Below, piece by piece: positions 1-11,010 of a DNA stretch of 64,000 bases. Source of the stretch: Lactuca virosa. Lineage: Eukaryota > Streptophyta > Magnoliopsida > Asterales > Asteraceae. The DNA lies in the NCBI GenBank assembly GCA_928212115.1, contig CAKMRJ010003334.1:103961923-104025922 (forward strand). Reading direction: 5' to 3'. Below the pieces are notes generated by a model, which was given only the letters and a program-made list of their open reading frames with translations, was not told where the DNA came from and did no database searches. The position numbers were made by a program, and so were the translations under genes. How positions within the stretch are numbered: position 1 is the first letter of the stretch; every line of letters starts with the position of its first letter.

Positions 1-1981
1 TATATAGGATGGAGCATCTAATCATCAACCACACTCAACACGTGCGATCAATCACCTTAGCGTCCCAAGGCGGGGTGGTCAACCCAATAGCGCTATTATT
101 GTCCATAACGTACCTCAAGAATACGGGCATAGTCATGGAGATTAGACTAAAAATGGTAATGCACTACAAGTACATGTAGCGTAAACAAACTATAGTTATA
201 CAATTAATGACTCACGTATAAATGTCCCAACAATGTCTCAATTGTGATAAAACAATAAAATGAAGTTGGAACATATTAGAACCACATGATACACCCCAAA
301 AGTATTGAAAATTATAAAATATGGGGTAGATTACTCACTTTAGTCCCAAAACGAAATGCGTGTGTCGTACGATAGACGGATCGGATCAAAATGGCGTAGA
401 ACCTAATATAATTAATAGTTTTGGTTTAGGAACTGCTAAACGAGAATGGAGTATTAATACAAATAATTAAACACATATTCTTATATTAGATGAATTAACA
501 ATAATTCATTTTGATTAGAATATTAAGATATTCATTTGTTAAATGAATTTTAAATTGAATTAATTACTTTGCATAATTAATTTATATTTTCAATTTAGGC
601 CAGATTTTAATAATTTCTTATTAAAATAATAACTTGCCCAATTATAATTATGTACAGATTTTAACAATTATTTATATGAAATAATCATTAAAATGCATTT
701 TTACATGCTTAAATACTTAGGAAAATGGTTTTAAATAGTAAACATTATTGAAAAATTATGAAATTATTAGGAAATCATTTTTTCATACAATATTAATTAC
801 TGTAAAATTTTTATATTTTTCTGGACTGTTTTAGTATTTATTTAATACTTTAATGATTAAACAACAACAAAATCCGGGAAAAATAATAAATGATTCCCAA
901 AAATTCTGTAAAATTAACCATAGTTTTATAACATGATATATAGCGCATTGTATAAGTTTCGGATATTTTTGACAATGGGAAGTATTTTTTATATATTTCA
1001 TTATTAATTAATCAATAAAATCATAAATAATAGTAAACAGTAATATAAATGCATGAAACTTCATAAATTATGTTTAATCAATATATAGGTCATCCCAGAA
1101 TTTTCTCAGAATTTACTGAATGCAAAAAGTATTTTATGTGAATTATTGCCCTACTTTATTGCAATAATTATAGTAATTCAATAAAAATAAGTTATTTTCT
1201 GAAAATTTCCAGAACTTCTTATTTTATTGATGGGATTCTGAGAAAAATCAGGTTTATGCATAAAATGAGTTTTAGATAGTTTGGTGGATTTAATTTGTTT
1301 CTTGTATGAATTTAAAACTTTTAACAACATACCTTGATGAATGCTTCAAGAGGGATGAAGATTGGAGTATAATAGATTGTTCTTGGCTGGAATATGAGTA
1401 TTTCTTGGATGAATTTCGAGATTGAGAGTGAGAGAAAGAATAGAGAAGGTTTAAGTGGTGAAGAGAATAATGTGTTGGGAGAAAAAGGAAAGGAAAGTGG
1501 ATGGGAGGTGTGAGTGGGAGACCATGGGAATAATCTTTTTGCTTTTGGTGGTCTTCATAATTTCCCACTAACACAAGCATCTTTTACATAATTAATATAA
1601 GAGTTTTATAAAATTTAATGTAAAGTTTATAAAAATAGAGTTTTATAAAATTTAATGTAAAGTTTATAAAAAGGGAGTTTTATAAAAGATAGGTTATTAT
1701 TTGATTATAACAATCTACTTTGATTTGAAGTTTAATTATAGCATTCAAGTTTGATTCTTTTAATTTAATTAGAGCATTATACTTTGATTTGATTTTAATA
1801 TGGTATCATAATTTAATTTGATTATAGTTATAACGTTGTACTATACTATGTTGCTATTAACGTCAATTTATATCGTAGTGTATGGGTTTTGATCCTATTA
1901 GCGTCAAGTAATCTTGAGTAGGGTTTATTCAATTTCCAATTGGGTTGGGTTGACCCGAATCCATTTTAGGCGGATGTCACA
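1..1981 (-). repeat. 3' LTR of a gypsy-type element (partial, runs off window)
   Basis: Read on the minus strand, a purine-rich tract resembling a polypurine tract (AGTAGGGGAGAC) at about 1982-1995 is followed by TGTGACATCC, the usual layout of gypsy internal 3' end plus LTR start. The following 1.98 kb is AT-rich, with no credible gene. A 96-codon open frame at 1290-1580 is serine/histidine-rich and looks like LTR leader rather than a protein gene. The LTR continues past base 1, so its far end and target duplication cannot be seen. Confidence 0.6.
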
Positions 1982-2029
1982 GTCTCCCCTACTTTAGGAA
2001 ATTTCGTCCCGAAATCTAATTTTTCAACT

Positions 2030-2335
2030 TCACAAATTTTCTCTACTAAAATTAGATTACTCACCAACTCTCGTAGTTGACCTGCTTTTACCCATGATGC
2101 AGATTTGAAGAATGAAGTTGATGAAAAATAGGTTGTGCCTTAGAAATCCACAAGACTATTTAAATTTGATGTAATAAATGTTGTTCGTATTTGGATTTGT
2201 ATTTGTATGTTGTGGATCTTGTTTGCATACTTAGTACTTAATTGAATCTAATCATATTATAACATAGTTGTCATGAGACTTTGAACAATATATCACGCCT
2301 TGATCAATTCCGACAAGGATCGGGGTGTGACACCA
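2030..2335. repeat. inserted fragment with LTR-like terminus
   Basis: The gag fragment on the right stops abruptly at TGTCACACCCCGATCC (minus strand), a sequence of the kind that starts plant LTRs. The 300 bp to its left match neither gag nor the LTR beside it. I read it as a truncated second element inserted into, or filling a deletion in, the gypsy element. The left border near 2030 is approximate and there is no coding content. Confidence 0.35.
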
Positions 2336-2517
2336 AACATCTCCGGCAGCTGAGCCCGGAACATCGTAACAACCTCATCGTGTAGGATCTCCCGAATCCT
2401 GGTGTCCATCTCGTCTGGCCCCATTTGGCCGATAGTCTCGGACACTGCTGGTGCCTCCTGTCCGCCACCTCCTGATCCTGACTCGGATCCAGTCACAAAT
2501 CGTCGAGTAACCACCAT
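2336..2517 (-). pseudogene. gypsy gag N-terminal fragment
   Basis: An ATG at 2517 (minus) opens a 60-residue gag N-terminus. It has a basic start (MVVTRRFV), a Gly/Ser-rich linker, then the acidic helical stretch typical of gypsy gag upstream of the retrotransposon-gag domain. It is cut off by the foreign sequence at 2335. No capsid, zinc knuckle or pol follows; the 3' LTR comes next. It is therefore an internally deleted element. A start upstream of 2517 in the same frame (2553) is possible but lies in what looks like leader. Confidence 0.55.
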
Positions 2518-2990
2518 GTTGAAAATATACCAGGAAGATATCAGATAATCCATATAATAATTCGGGAACCAACTCCCAACAAAACCCTAGGGGTTCTGAC
2601 TTCCTTGCTACGCGTACGGTTCCTGTGCTTTCAGTAGTACGGGCCCATACTACCTTCCACACCTACTCATATTTGTCTCAAGTATCATCACAACGCCCTA
2701 ACACTATACGTAAGCATGGCATGCGCTCAATCCTCACTCCTAGAGGAAGGCTAAATATCTCTTAACTGGCGGACTGATCCCACACAACCCATCCATGAAA
2801 CTTCCACCAACCCTGCGGCACTAGTGTATGCTAACCATACATAATGTTGGACCCTATAGACTTTCGAATACCTGATCCTACCCTAAGCCCTTCATCAAAC
2901 AAGAACAGGAAGTAAGGCCAAACCAAACATTCTCAGCCTATAAGATCTTAATTATGTACAGCTGTGATGCATACACTAAGCAACTACAGT
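2518..2990 (-). repeat. gypsy 5' leader, homologous to 8145-8823
   Basis: This leader shares long stretches with 8145-8823, for example the segment around AGTAGTACGGGCCC (2634 and 8152) and the segment around ATGAAACTTC (2796 and 8740). Both are therefore leaders of one gypsy family. The stretch is interrupted at 2991 by the hAT terminus. Confidence 0.6.
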
Positions 2991-4887
2991 TAGGCATGAG
3001 CAAAAGGACCGAACCGGCCGGAACCAGCCCGACCCGGACCCGTCCCGGGAACCGGATTCGGCCAAAATCAAGAACTGAACCGGCTCGACGGTTCTACCGG
3101 TTCCGGTTCCGGGCCCGGTTTTTGCCGGGTTTTTGATTTTGGAACCGGTCTTCGAGAAATAACAACGTATTTTGGGGTTACGGTTTCGGTTTATGCCCGG
3201 TTATTGAATGTGATTATAAGCTCGAAGATCAATAACATGAATGAAAAACTATTATGTTTTTTATATACATATACATTGAGTATATACATATACATGGATA
3301 AATATTATTGTATTTTGTTTGTTTTTGTTAAATATCTGAATGATAGGATCTAAGTTTTTCTTGAAAAGTGAACATATGGTCATGAATTAAGGATATAGAA
3401 TTTACAAAATGAGTTATGCAAGGAAACACTATCAGATGAAAAATGGAAGAAAATGCAGCCTGATTTAAACGAATCTGTGAGCAAAATCCCTTTTCTATTT
3501 ATTTGTGGATATATAATATATTTTCTATCTTGTAAATGTGATTTGAAAGTACATTTCTCTTACAAACTAGCTGATGTTGATATGTTGATATGTTGAATAA
3601 ATTAAATTCACAAAAAAGAGATTTAGGTACATAAGAAGATTAACTGTTGTAATTATTTATCATATAACATTTACAAAAATTTAGTTGATCAATCTTGTAT
3701 TTGGTTTGTAGAATTTAAATGAGTCACTTTTCTCAAACAACCATTGCATCGTCATTAACTATCCAACATTCAAACATTCAACATTCAAAATACACTTTCA
3801 ACATTCAAAATATACTTTCAAGTTTCCTCAACAAAAAAAACAAAGTCTAATATGTGGATTCCAACATCTATTTGACATTTTGACTAATTCTCCGATATCT
3901 TCCCCGCTAGCTTCAAGTTGTATATAGCATCCACAACGTCTATATATAATACAAAAGAAAAACGTTATTACTTAATAAAATGTAACAATTACTAATAAGA
4001 TGTTAAAAATAAGATGTAACAAGTATTAGTGTATTACCAACAGCGAGGTCATCGTCAGCTAACACATTGTGCACTTCGTCGTAGTCATATATAGGCAAGC
4101 TACTCTTTCTTAGCCAATCTTGAGTGTATATCAATGCCTCCATAATCACAACGGACAAATTATTACGGTAGTTGGTAATTACTCAATGGCCGTTACTGAA
4201 TGTGGATTCGGATGCTACGGTGGAAATTTGCATCCCGAAAATATCTATTAAGAAACAAATTATTGTATAATACACGACATGAATTTATAAATTAAAAATG
4301 AAAGTTAGAGTAAAATAAGGTTGATACCTTCCATTCGAGCAACGATCGGGAACCACACCGTGTTATTTTTCCACCATGTGAGGATATCATATCCTTTGTC
4401 AAATCTGATTGGGTCCTCGTTTAAGTATCGTTGCAATTGAATTTCTGACGAAGTCGAGGGGAAACTTCCCGAGGTCATATAGCTTCCAAAGAATTCGTTT
4501 TTGTCATCAAAATTAACAACTTCTTCGGGAGTTTCTTGTTGAGACGATGAGGTCATGTTTGACCTTTCCAAGTATGTCTTGAAAAACTTATCCAATTTTC
4601 ATTCGATATCAATAACCTTTGCACGTGCTTTGGATTCTATCTCATCAACGGGAATCTTATTATCTTTGTTCTTGGCTTTAAGCGTTTGGGTAAAAACAAC
4701 TTTCATAGACTGACTTGCATTGAGGATCTAACAATGTTGCAAAGAAGACATAATCACTTATAGTGTCATAGTCACCGCAATATTTTTCATATTTATCTTT
4801 CATATCCGGTACCATAAACAAAAAATATGGGTTGGTTTCATGTTTCCTAAGATGTTGCTCTATGTCTAGGATCTTCCAGGTATACGT
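2991..4887 (-). mobile_element. hAT (Ac-type) transposon, right end lost
   Basis: The left terminus starts TAGGCATGAGCAAAAGGACC, a hAT-like TIR. A subterminal field of about 190 bp is rich in GGAACCGG/CCGGTTC motifs, as is common near hAT ends. Degraded transposase sequence on the minus strand occupies 4036-4880. No matching right TIR is visible before LTR sequence begins at about 4888, so the element is truncated there and the 8-bp duplication (left candidate ACTACAGT) cannot be confirmed. 3190-4035 is AT-rich non-coding element sequence. Confidence 0.6.
4036..4880 (-). pseudogene. hAT transposase, C-terminal half, with intron
   Basis: On the minus strand the frame first gives a transposase core segment (HETNPYFLFMVPDMKDKYEKY... 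followed by FFATLLDP). After a frameshift and a TGA near 4603 it gives the hAT dimerisation region LQRYLNEDPIRFD, then ILTWWKNN, then FPIVARME. Translation then breaks at a GT donor near 4328 and resumes after an AG acceptor near 4243 with DIFGMQISTVASESTFS, the signature of the hAT C-terminal domain. The intron is therefore about 85 bp. Two further stops follow in the last exon (near TFSNGH). The catalytic N-terminal half is missing or lost in the truncation. It is related to BED-finger (RICESLEEPER-like) transposases but non-functional. Confidence 0.75.
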
Positions 4888-5080
4888 ATGGAAGATAGGC
4901 TTTGTTGACTCTGCCAGGCCTACTCGCCGAGTCCAAAGCTCTTGACTCGTCGAGTAGGTGGTTGAATCCCGTGTCCAAGACTAACTTCTACTCGACGAGT
5001 GTGGGGCTTCCAACTCATCGAGTAGCCTTTCAAACAAGAATAATTTGTAACTAAATGCGTACCAGAGTCTGGGCGTTACA
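4888..5080 (-). repeat. truncated gypsy LTR fragment with ACTCGNCGAGT motifs
   Basis: Minus strand: GGGAGG followed by TGTAACGCCCAGACTC marks an LTR start at 5080. The 190 bp kept contain four variants of the ACTCGNCGAGT palindrome also found in the LTRs at 11011 and 23587. The left end is cut where hAT sequence begins. Confidence 0.5.
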
Positions 5081-5914
5081 ACCTCCCTGCACGAGGCATA
5101 CCCTCGCAAGACTCAATTTCTTCCTAAGTGCTTAATGGCTTAAGCACTTAAGCCCAAACTTCAGATCCATGATCCAAATGCACTCCAGGGTCATAAAGTC
5201 TCCAACTTTATGACTTTAGACGTCCAAAAACTCCTTAATACATGGTCTTAATCCATTAAGACCTTCTACAAGAAGCATGGAGCCAAACTAGTTAAAGGGG
5301 CCTCATTTTTATGGCTTAGAACCCTTCCTAGGGTCTGAAAGGACAACCCAAAATGACCAAAACCATACATGCATAACAATGGGACTTTGGGACAAAAAGA
5401 ACATCATAAAGCTACCAAAATTAGATCCAAGCAAAGAAAGCATAAAGGTAGCAACTTTTTACCTTCTGGAGCTTCCCAAGAAGGTGATGATCCAATATCC
5501 AAAAGCTTGCTTCAACTACTAATCTCTTTGATGCAAATCCCTCTTCATTAAGCATACAAAGAACACACTTTTAGCTCAAGACACTCTCTTATGGGGTTAG
5601 GGTTTGCTAAAAAAACGACTCAAGGGCTTGGAGGCTGAAAAGATGAGGCTAAATGATCCATAAAGGTGCTTAAATACCCAAAAAATCCTAAAAATTAGGG
5701 TTTCTTTCGGACAAGAGTACGCCAAGCATACTAGGTCACACCCTAGTTCGCTTAGTGTACTCACATGTACGCTTAGCATACCACACCTTCTCCCAAAATT
5801 ACCATTTTGCCACTAGGGCTTCTTGTGACCACTTCCTTCCAAAACAAGGACCAAAATGACACACTTTAAAATCAAGAGATGAATTTGAAAATGCCTGAAA
5901 ACCGGGGCATTACA
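5081..5914 (-). repeat. 3' LTR of a non-coding gypsy-type element
   Basis: Minus strand: AAGTGGGGGAGAGT (polypurine tract, about 5915-5928) followed by TGTAATGCCCCGG at 5914. Imperfect TACGC..AGCGTA-like palindromes occur at about 5718-5780. The far border at about 5081 is inferred from the junction with the neighbouring LTR fragment and is uncertain. Confidence 0.5.
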
Positions 5915-8823
5915 ACTCTCCCCCACTTAAAGTCGATTTTGTCCTCGAAGTCATTCCTTATCATCCCCGACAAGCCCGACAGCTTGAGGGGCACAACCAC
6001 AACCTTGACCATACAATTACATTCCCAAGGCAACTGAACCCAGCAGAATACTCCACTCAAAGAAGGCAATTCCACAATCCTTTGAAGAAACCCAATCTAC
6101 TTATCTGAAGCCTGAAGTCTCGAACTGGTCTGACTCCCTAACAGACCGCCCATACTGAACCAATGTTACACTTATCCATCGAACTATTTACTCGAATCCT
6201 GCTTACCTAAGATTCCTATTAGAAAAAAAACGCATACCAACTGTTGCTGCCGACAACCCAATGCTCGACCAGAAAGGATTAGATATTCCTTCGAGAGAAA
6301 TCTCATCCTGAAGATAACAATTTCCATGAACACAATGGCTACGAAATACTGATTTCCTTAACTGATGAACCGACATGCTGCAACTATAATACTGAAACCT
6401 CATCACTTGCCCGACCTTTACACAGGTAAAACCATCCCTGAGTACAAACACATAAACTAAATCCTGAACCCTCCAGCTGAGGTCTTTGACATCCAAATTT
6501 CTTGATCTACATCTTTCTGAGTATAGACCTTGCACGAATACACTTACGATTCCTAACACAAGTTTTCACCAAAAACCCATTCGAATATGGCCACTCATAT
6601 TCCTCTCGAAGACCCTTACCTACATCTGATGAGCACCCAATTATGAATCTGCCCCTAGTCCCTGGCTGGAGACACTAACAGAAACATGTAGAACTAATCC
6701 TCGAAACATACTGACCACGATCTTCACCCAAAACCAAACCATATGATGTACAAAAACCTTATTAACCCTTACTGCTTCCTTTATCCAACCAACAGGTTTG
6801 TGACTCGCTCGTCTCCCCTCGGTGTGTCGACACCGAAAGCACCACAAGAAGAAGAAATGAACAACCATGTTCACTAGGCCCTCAGCCTATGACTGGAATA
6901 TCCCTACAAGGTCCTCAGCATAGATCTGGATTGCCTCCGAGCCCACAACATGAGTCTGGAATGCCCTCCCTAGCCCTCAGCCCATGTCTGGAATGCTCCC
7001 AATATCACACCGACCTTGACGCCAACGCATCGCTCGCCCAGCACTCCATGCCCAAAGATACTCGCCTCATTCCATTTCCTTGAAGGGACCTAATCAATTC
7101 CCTCATAACGCCAACTGAGCACCATAAAGATTTTATCAAAGCAAACCTTACAAAACATGATCGCATGCCACCCGCGAATAGGAAAATAGTTGCACTCATG
7201 GCCCGATTCGAAGGCTAAAACCCAAAAGAATCATGCACATAATTCGAACCAAGTGCTCTAATGCTATCTTGCCCATCTTACATGTACTACCCCCATACAC
7301 ATACTTAAGAAACCCATAATCTCATCCAAAGAGAGAATGAATGCAGAGATAATCAGAATAATACCTCAATCAATAACATAAAACATCCCCACAATCAGTC
7401 GAAACAAGATCCCATACTTGATTGAGACTGAATGGATTCCATCACTACACAACTAGCTCGAGAAGACTTCCACGGATCTCAAAGGTTGCTAAAACCTGAT
7501 TCTGCAATGAACCAAGTTCCTACTCCACCATTGAGGGTAAACACACTCGAAGGCCCAAAGAACATAGATCATACTGAACTTGATGACATATTGTCCCGAC
7601 CACTGCATCTCAGATGACACAATTAAACTTCCGATCAAACTTCTACTGAATGATGAACCCCACAACAAGTGGTCGAGGACACATTGACACTTAATCCAAT
7701 GAATCAAGACCCACATGGAACTGAACATACCTGCTCTTGGAAAGATCCACTGATCAACGGCTGCCCAACTAATCTGAAAACATCAATCCGACAATGAACT
7801 GGAAAATCCCTCAACGGCTAAAAATACTCAACCTGAGAATCCAAACCAACTTGAGTCATAATAATCATCTCCTTCATGAGTCCCGCGACCCGAATACCCG
7901 ACCTCGAGCAAAACCCCCGAGGCCTCAACCAAAAGTTCACTAGGTCTGCACCAAACAACCCAAATCAATAACGCCAATGGGGCTCAAAACACTTACCAGA
8001 TCCATCTACGTGCCTGAACAGCCACAACTGAAAGATTAACAGGAACAGAAACACTGCCGCAAATTATCATATCCAACCATGCTATCTTCCCCGACCAGCC
8101 CTTAAAATCCTCAAAACTTTCCTCGATTCAAGTATGCATCCTGTGCTTCCAGTAGTACGGGCCCAATACTACCTTCCACACCTATCCATACTTTCCTCAA
8201 GGATCACCTCAGGTCCTTTAAAACCTACTCATGATAATACTCCCAGAACCCGCTCAACAGCGAGACAACCGCACAAAATACTTCCTAGACTCTCTTAGGA
8301 TTTCCCCGCCTCCCCTGACATCAGCTGCTGAAGAACTCCAATCAATGTCAGTTAACCACTTCATGAATACAATTACATGCAACAAAACTTAAATAATCTT
8401 TTAACTAAAGGACCCAACCCTACAACTGTTAGACTCAAACGAGAGCTGCGCAATAGGGTCGAATCCTTCACTCTAAGGTTATTTAACCTTCATAGCATAT
8501 AACTTAGTGTATTCCTTCGATGGTCATCCCTCATCAATGTGAGCCCCACAAAGCACAACGCAAGCAACATTCGAGCAGTGGAGTCGAATGCACTAAAACA
8601 CAATAAAATCAGACGGATTCTCATACGAAATTCCTGATATCTAAATCCCATCACCTCGGATACACCTTCGACCTGCCCTCACTTTCTCGAGAGTGGCTAA
8701 CCATTCCTTGTGCTGACCCGCTGCACACTGCACCCACTCATGAAACTTCTACCAACCCTGCAGCCACTCGTGTATGCTAATCAAACATAACGCTAGATCC
8801 TATAGACAGTCGAATATCTGATC
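5915..8823 (-). mobile_element. internal region of a non-coding gypsy-type LTR element
   Basis: About 2.9 kb lie between a 3' polypurine tract/LTR on the left and leader sequence on the right that matches 2518-2990. I find no gag, protease, RT or integrase in any frame; open frames here are short and unlike known domains. It looks like a large non-autonomous derivative that would need proteins in trans. Imperfect internal repeats occur at 6872-6990 (units around CCTCAGCCCATGTCTGGAAT). The right end is lost at 8823, where copia sequence begins. Confidence 0.5.
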
Positions 8824-8825
8824 CT

Positions 8826-9602
8826 AACGGATGGAGCCCCATGATAAATTCGTTTCTGGACAAGGGGGATCGACCCATAAAATAAATTCAACAATAATGA
8901 CCATGATAGTGGCTTATGAAGTTTAATTTTACATGCACCGCTTATAAAGAAAACAACCCTAAACAATTTATGATAAAACTTAATTTGTGCTAGGCCATTA
9001 TCAAGTTTAGGGTTCATATACGTATAAGGGCGGGAATATCATCTTAATAAAAATTGAAATAGAAATTAGGGTATATAAATTTAACATTGGCTCTGATACG
9101 ACATGTAAGATCAATAGAGATAATCGAAGATTAATTCATTCATTAACATTAATAACCTTAATTCAATTTAAAGAACACTTACATGAAAAGAATGATAACT
9201 TCAATGATGTTGAACACGATGCTATAATTTGATTCCCTTTTTTACACTAATGGTGTCTTCCTGATTTCTGATGGATATATTGATGCCTATTTGTACTCAT
9301 CATGATGGTGTTTATAGGGAGTGTTTGAACATAAGGGAGAAAATGTTGAGTCTCCATTTGATCGTGCATTAATTAGGTAATAAATTCATTAGTTATAAAT
9401 CAGGGGACATGAAGTTGAAAACATACAACAATAGTCCCTCAAGTTATAGAACAATGTTATATCCATCATACTACATAATTAAAGTTCAAGGACCTGATAT
9501 GTCACTATAGAAAACGTTATCGTACAAAATATAATTATACCTAACATATAATTAGCGTGATAAAACATTCATAAGGTCACATTAATGAGTTATTTTCCAA
9601 CA
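8826..9602 (-). mobile_element. truncated copia-type element: leader, PBS and LTR (copy 1)
   Basis: On the minus strand an LTR runs 9602-9104 (TGTTGG...CTTACA, 499 bp). Next comes a primer-binding site resembling TGGTATCAGAGCC, mutated here to ..CGTATCAGAGCC, and about 270 bp of leader, which ends at 8826. No coding region is left. The same block recurs at 15347-16123 as the left border of the second GASA duplication unit. Confidence 0.65.
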
Positions 9603-9623
9603 CTTAGTTGGAAAACCTTTTGG

Positions 9624-9767
9624 TTAAATTGAACCCTTACGTAGATGTGTACTCACTTTCCTAAATTTCTTATTTCTTTTTTCTTTAAGACAATCATAAT
9701 TTTGTGCAATAGCTTCCCAAAACCGTTCAAGTGCTTCATCAAGCTTAAATTGAACGTTCTCATTCAT
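9624..9767 (-). CDS. small conserved ORF of unknown function (copy 1)
   Basis: A 47-codon ORF downstream of the GASA gene, starting MNENVQFKLDEALERFWEAI and ending with a basic tail. I do not recognise it. Both duplication units keep it open with the same length (144 nt including stop); the residue changes I see are Tyr/Cys, Asn/Lys and Phe/Leu. The sequence just upstream (..TTTTTTAAG) could be a splice acceptor, so it may be an exon or a fragment of a larger lost gene rather than a stand-alone gene. Expression is unproven. Confidence 0.3.
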   Translation of the reverse strand: MNENVQFKLDEALERFWEAIAQNYDCLKEKRNKKFRKVSTHLRKGSI

Positions 9768-9926
9768 TTATCTTAAAAAACAACACATGTCGGTAGGAAA
9801 AAGAAAATGACAACGAATACACATGAAGTTTGTCTCAAACTAAAAGATATAGTAATTATTTATCTTTTCATAAATGAAAAATACAAAAACTTAAAGAAAG
9901 GGTGTTACATTTATGCCTTTTGGGTT

Positions 9927-10405
9927 TTAAGGACATTTAGGTTGTCCATCCTTGGTTTTCAAGTCTCTATAGCACGGACACTCATCTTTGTTTCCAATAG
10001 TACCAGAAGGAACACATAAGCACTTTCCACAACAGTCTACGCATACATCCATACAATGACTACGATGGTGTGTTGCAGAACAGCGAATTGAACACGCGGA
10101 AGGGCATTCTACAAAAATATACAAGCATATGTTATTTTATTAATAGTAATAATAATAATAAAAGAAATATTTTATTGAGAAAAAAAGGTTAAATGCTAAA
10201 TTAGTATTTACGTTCGATTGGTACAGAACCTTCACCTCCGGCCTGGAACACAAAAAAGACATGTAAAATTATAATTTATTTGAGACACATTTACAACGAA
10301 AACTATAATTTCTATATATACGCACACACTTACAATCGAGAGTTCTATAACTGTCATGGACGCAACAACAACGAAGACGAGGAAATTAAGTTGAACTCTT
10401 CCCAT
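9927..10405 (-). CDS. GASA/snakin-family secreted peptide, copy 1 (3 exons)
   Basis: Gibberellin-regulated GASA/snakin family: small apoplastic peptides with 12 cysteines, linked to growth, redox and antimicrobial roles. Exons on the minus strand are 10405-10334, 10242-10212 and 10108-9927. Junctions are ATT|GTAAGT, CAG|GCC, GAAC|GTAAAT and TTGTAG|AATGCC, giving 94 residues. Residues 1-23 are a hydrophobic signal peptide (MGRVQLNFLVFVVVAS). A short Gly-rich linker follows, then the GASA domain from about residue 36: CPSACSIRC, CMDVCVDCCGKCLCVPSGT, CPCY and a terminal PKCP, with all 12 cysteines present. The start was chosen because an in-frame ATG at 10495 directly abuts the TATA box and would precede transcription start. 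Copy 2 lies about 6.5 kb away in the same orientation. Confidence 0.9.
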
Positions 10406-10497
10406 TTGTAGTGAATGTACACGATTCAATTGAAATAATGTCTCAATTGTTTTCTGGTGTTTTAGTTTTGTATGAAACTTTGTTTTGAAAACCATGT

Positions 10498-10507
10498 TTA
10501 TATAGGA
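10498..10507 (-). promoter_or_regulatory. TATA box of GASA copy 1
   Basis: CCTATATAAA on the minus strand, 93 bp upstream of the ATG at 10405, leaving room for a leader of about 60 nt. It is conserved in copy 2 (17020-17029). Confidence 0.65.
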
Positions 10508-11010
10508 CTTTATATGATAATGGACAATGGTAATATGATATAATTACAAAGGATTAATTAATGTTATGTCATCGATTATTAAATTGGAAGATATGCATGT
10601 ATTTATTACTAGGAAACGAAATTAAATGTACATAATTGAAGGGTATTTTGAAGTATCCATATTTAGTATTTTTTTTAAATATAACCTAATTTGGAGATTT
10701 TGGATTTAATAAAATTATGGTGTTTGGATATTTTTTCCAATAAAAACTGATTATATGATATTTCATAATAAAAAATAAATAACATACTATATTTGATCAA
10801 TATAGTATGTTAGTTTGAATACTAGTCCCTTTCTATTTAATAATATGTCATACTACCATTTTTATTAACTTAATGTTTTGAATATTTTTTATTTAGTTAT
10901 TCTAGTAAATATCATAGATGAAAAAATTATATATTACGTATCATAATAACACTTAATAAAATCCATAACAAATACATTAATACTTATAGTAATTTTAATA
11001 TATATGAAGG
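10508..11010. other. GASA copy 1 upstream region
   Basis: AT-rich upstream DNA, closely matching 17030-17558 in copy 2 with small indels. I see no other gene. The distal promoter is interrupted at 11011 by a solo LTR that copy 2 lacks, so distal control sequences now differ between the two paralogues. Confidence 0.5.

Noticed and set aside
1290..1580. 96-codon minus-strand frame as a gene
   Set aside because: It lies inside an LTR, is of low complexity (Ser/His/Tyr-rich) and has no recognisable domain.
2954..3136. 60-codon Arg/Pro-rich frame
   Set aside because: It is produced by GGAACCGG subterminal repeats of the hAT end; the bias comes from the repeat, not from coding.
5597..7728. Several 60-118-codon minus-strand frames in 5597-7728 as genes
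   Set aside because: They do not resemble any family, overlap in both strands and lie in a non-coding LTR-element interior.
9807..10019. Plus-strand 70-codon open frame across the GASA gene, repeated at 16328-16540
   Set aside because: It is the antisense of GASA exon 3 and its 3' region; conservation follows from the duplicated gene on the other strand.
10406..10495. Longer GASA copy 1 protein starting at the ATG at 10495
   Set aside because: That ATG lies 3 bases from the TATA box, so it is upstream of any expected transcript start. In copy 2 the corresponding frame stops early, and the added residues precede the signal peptide.
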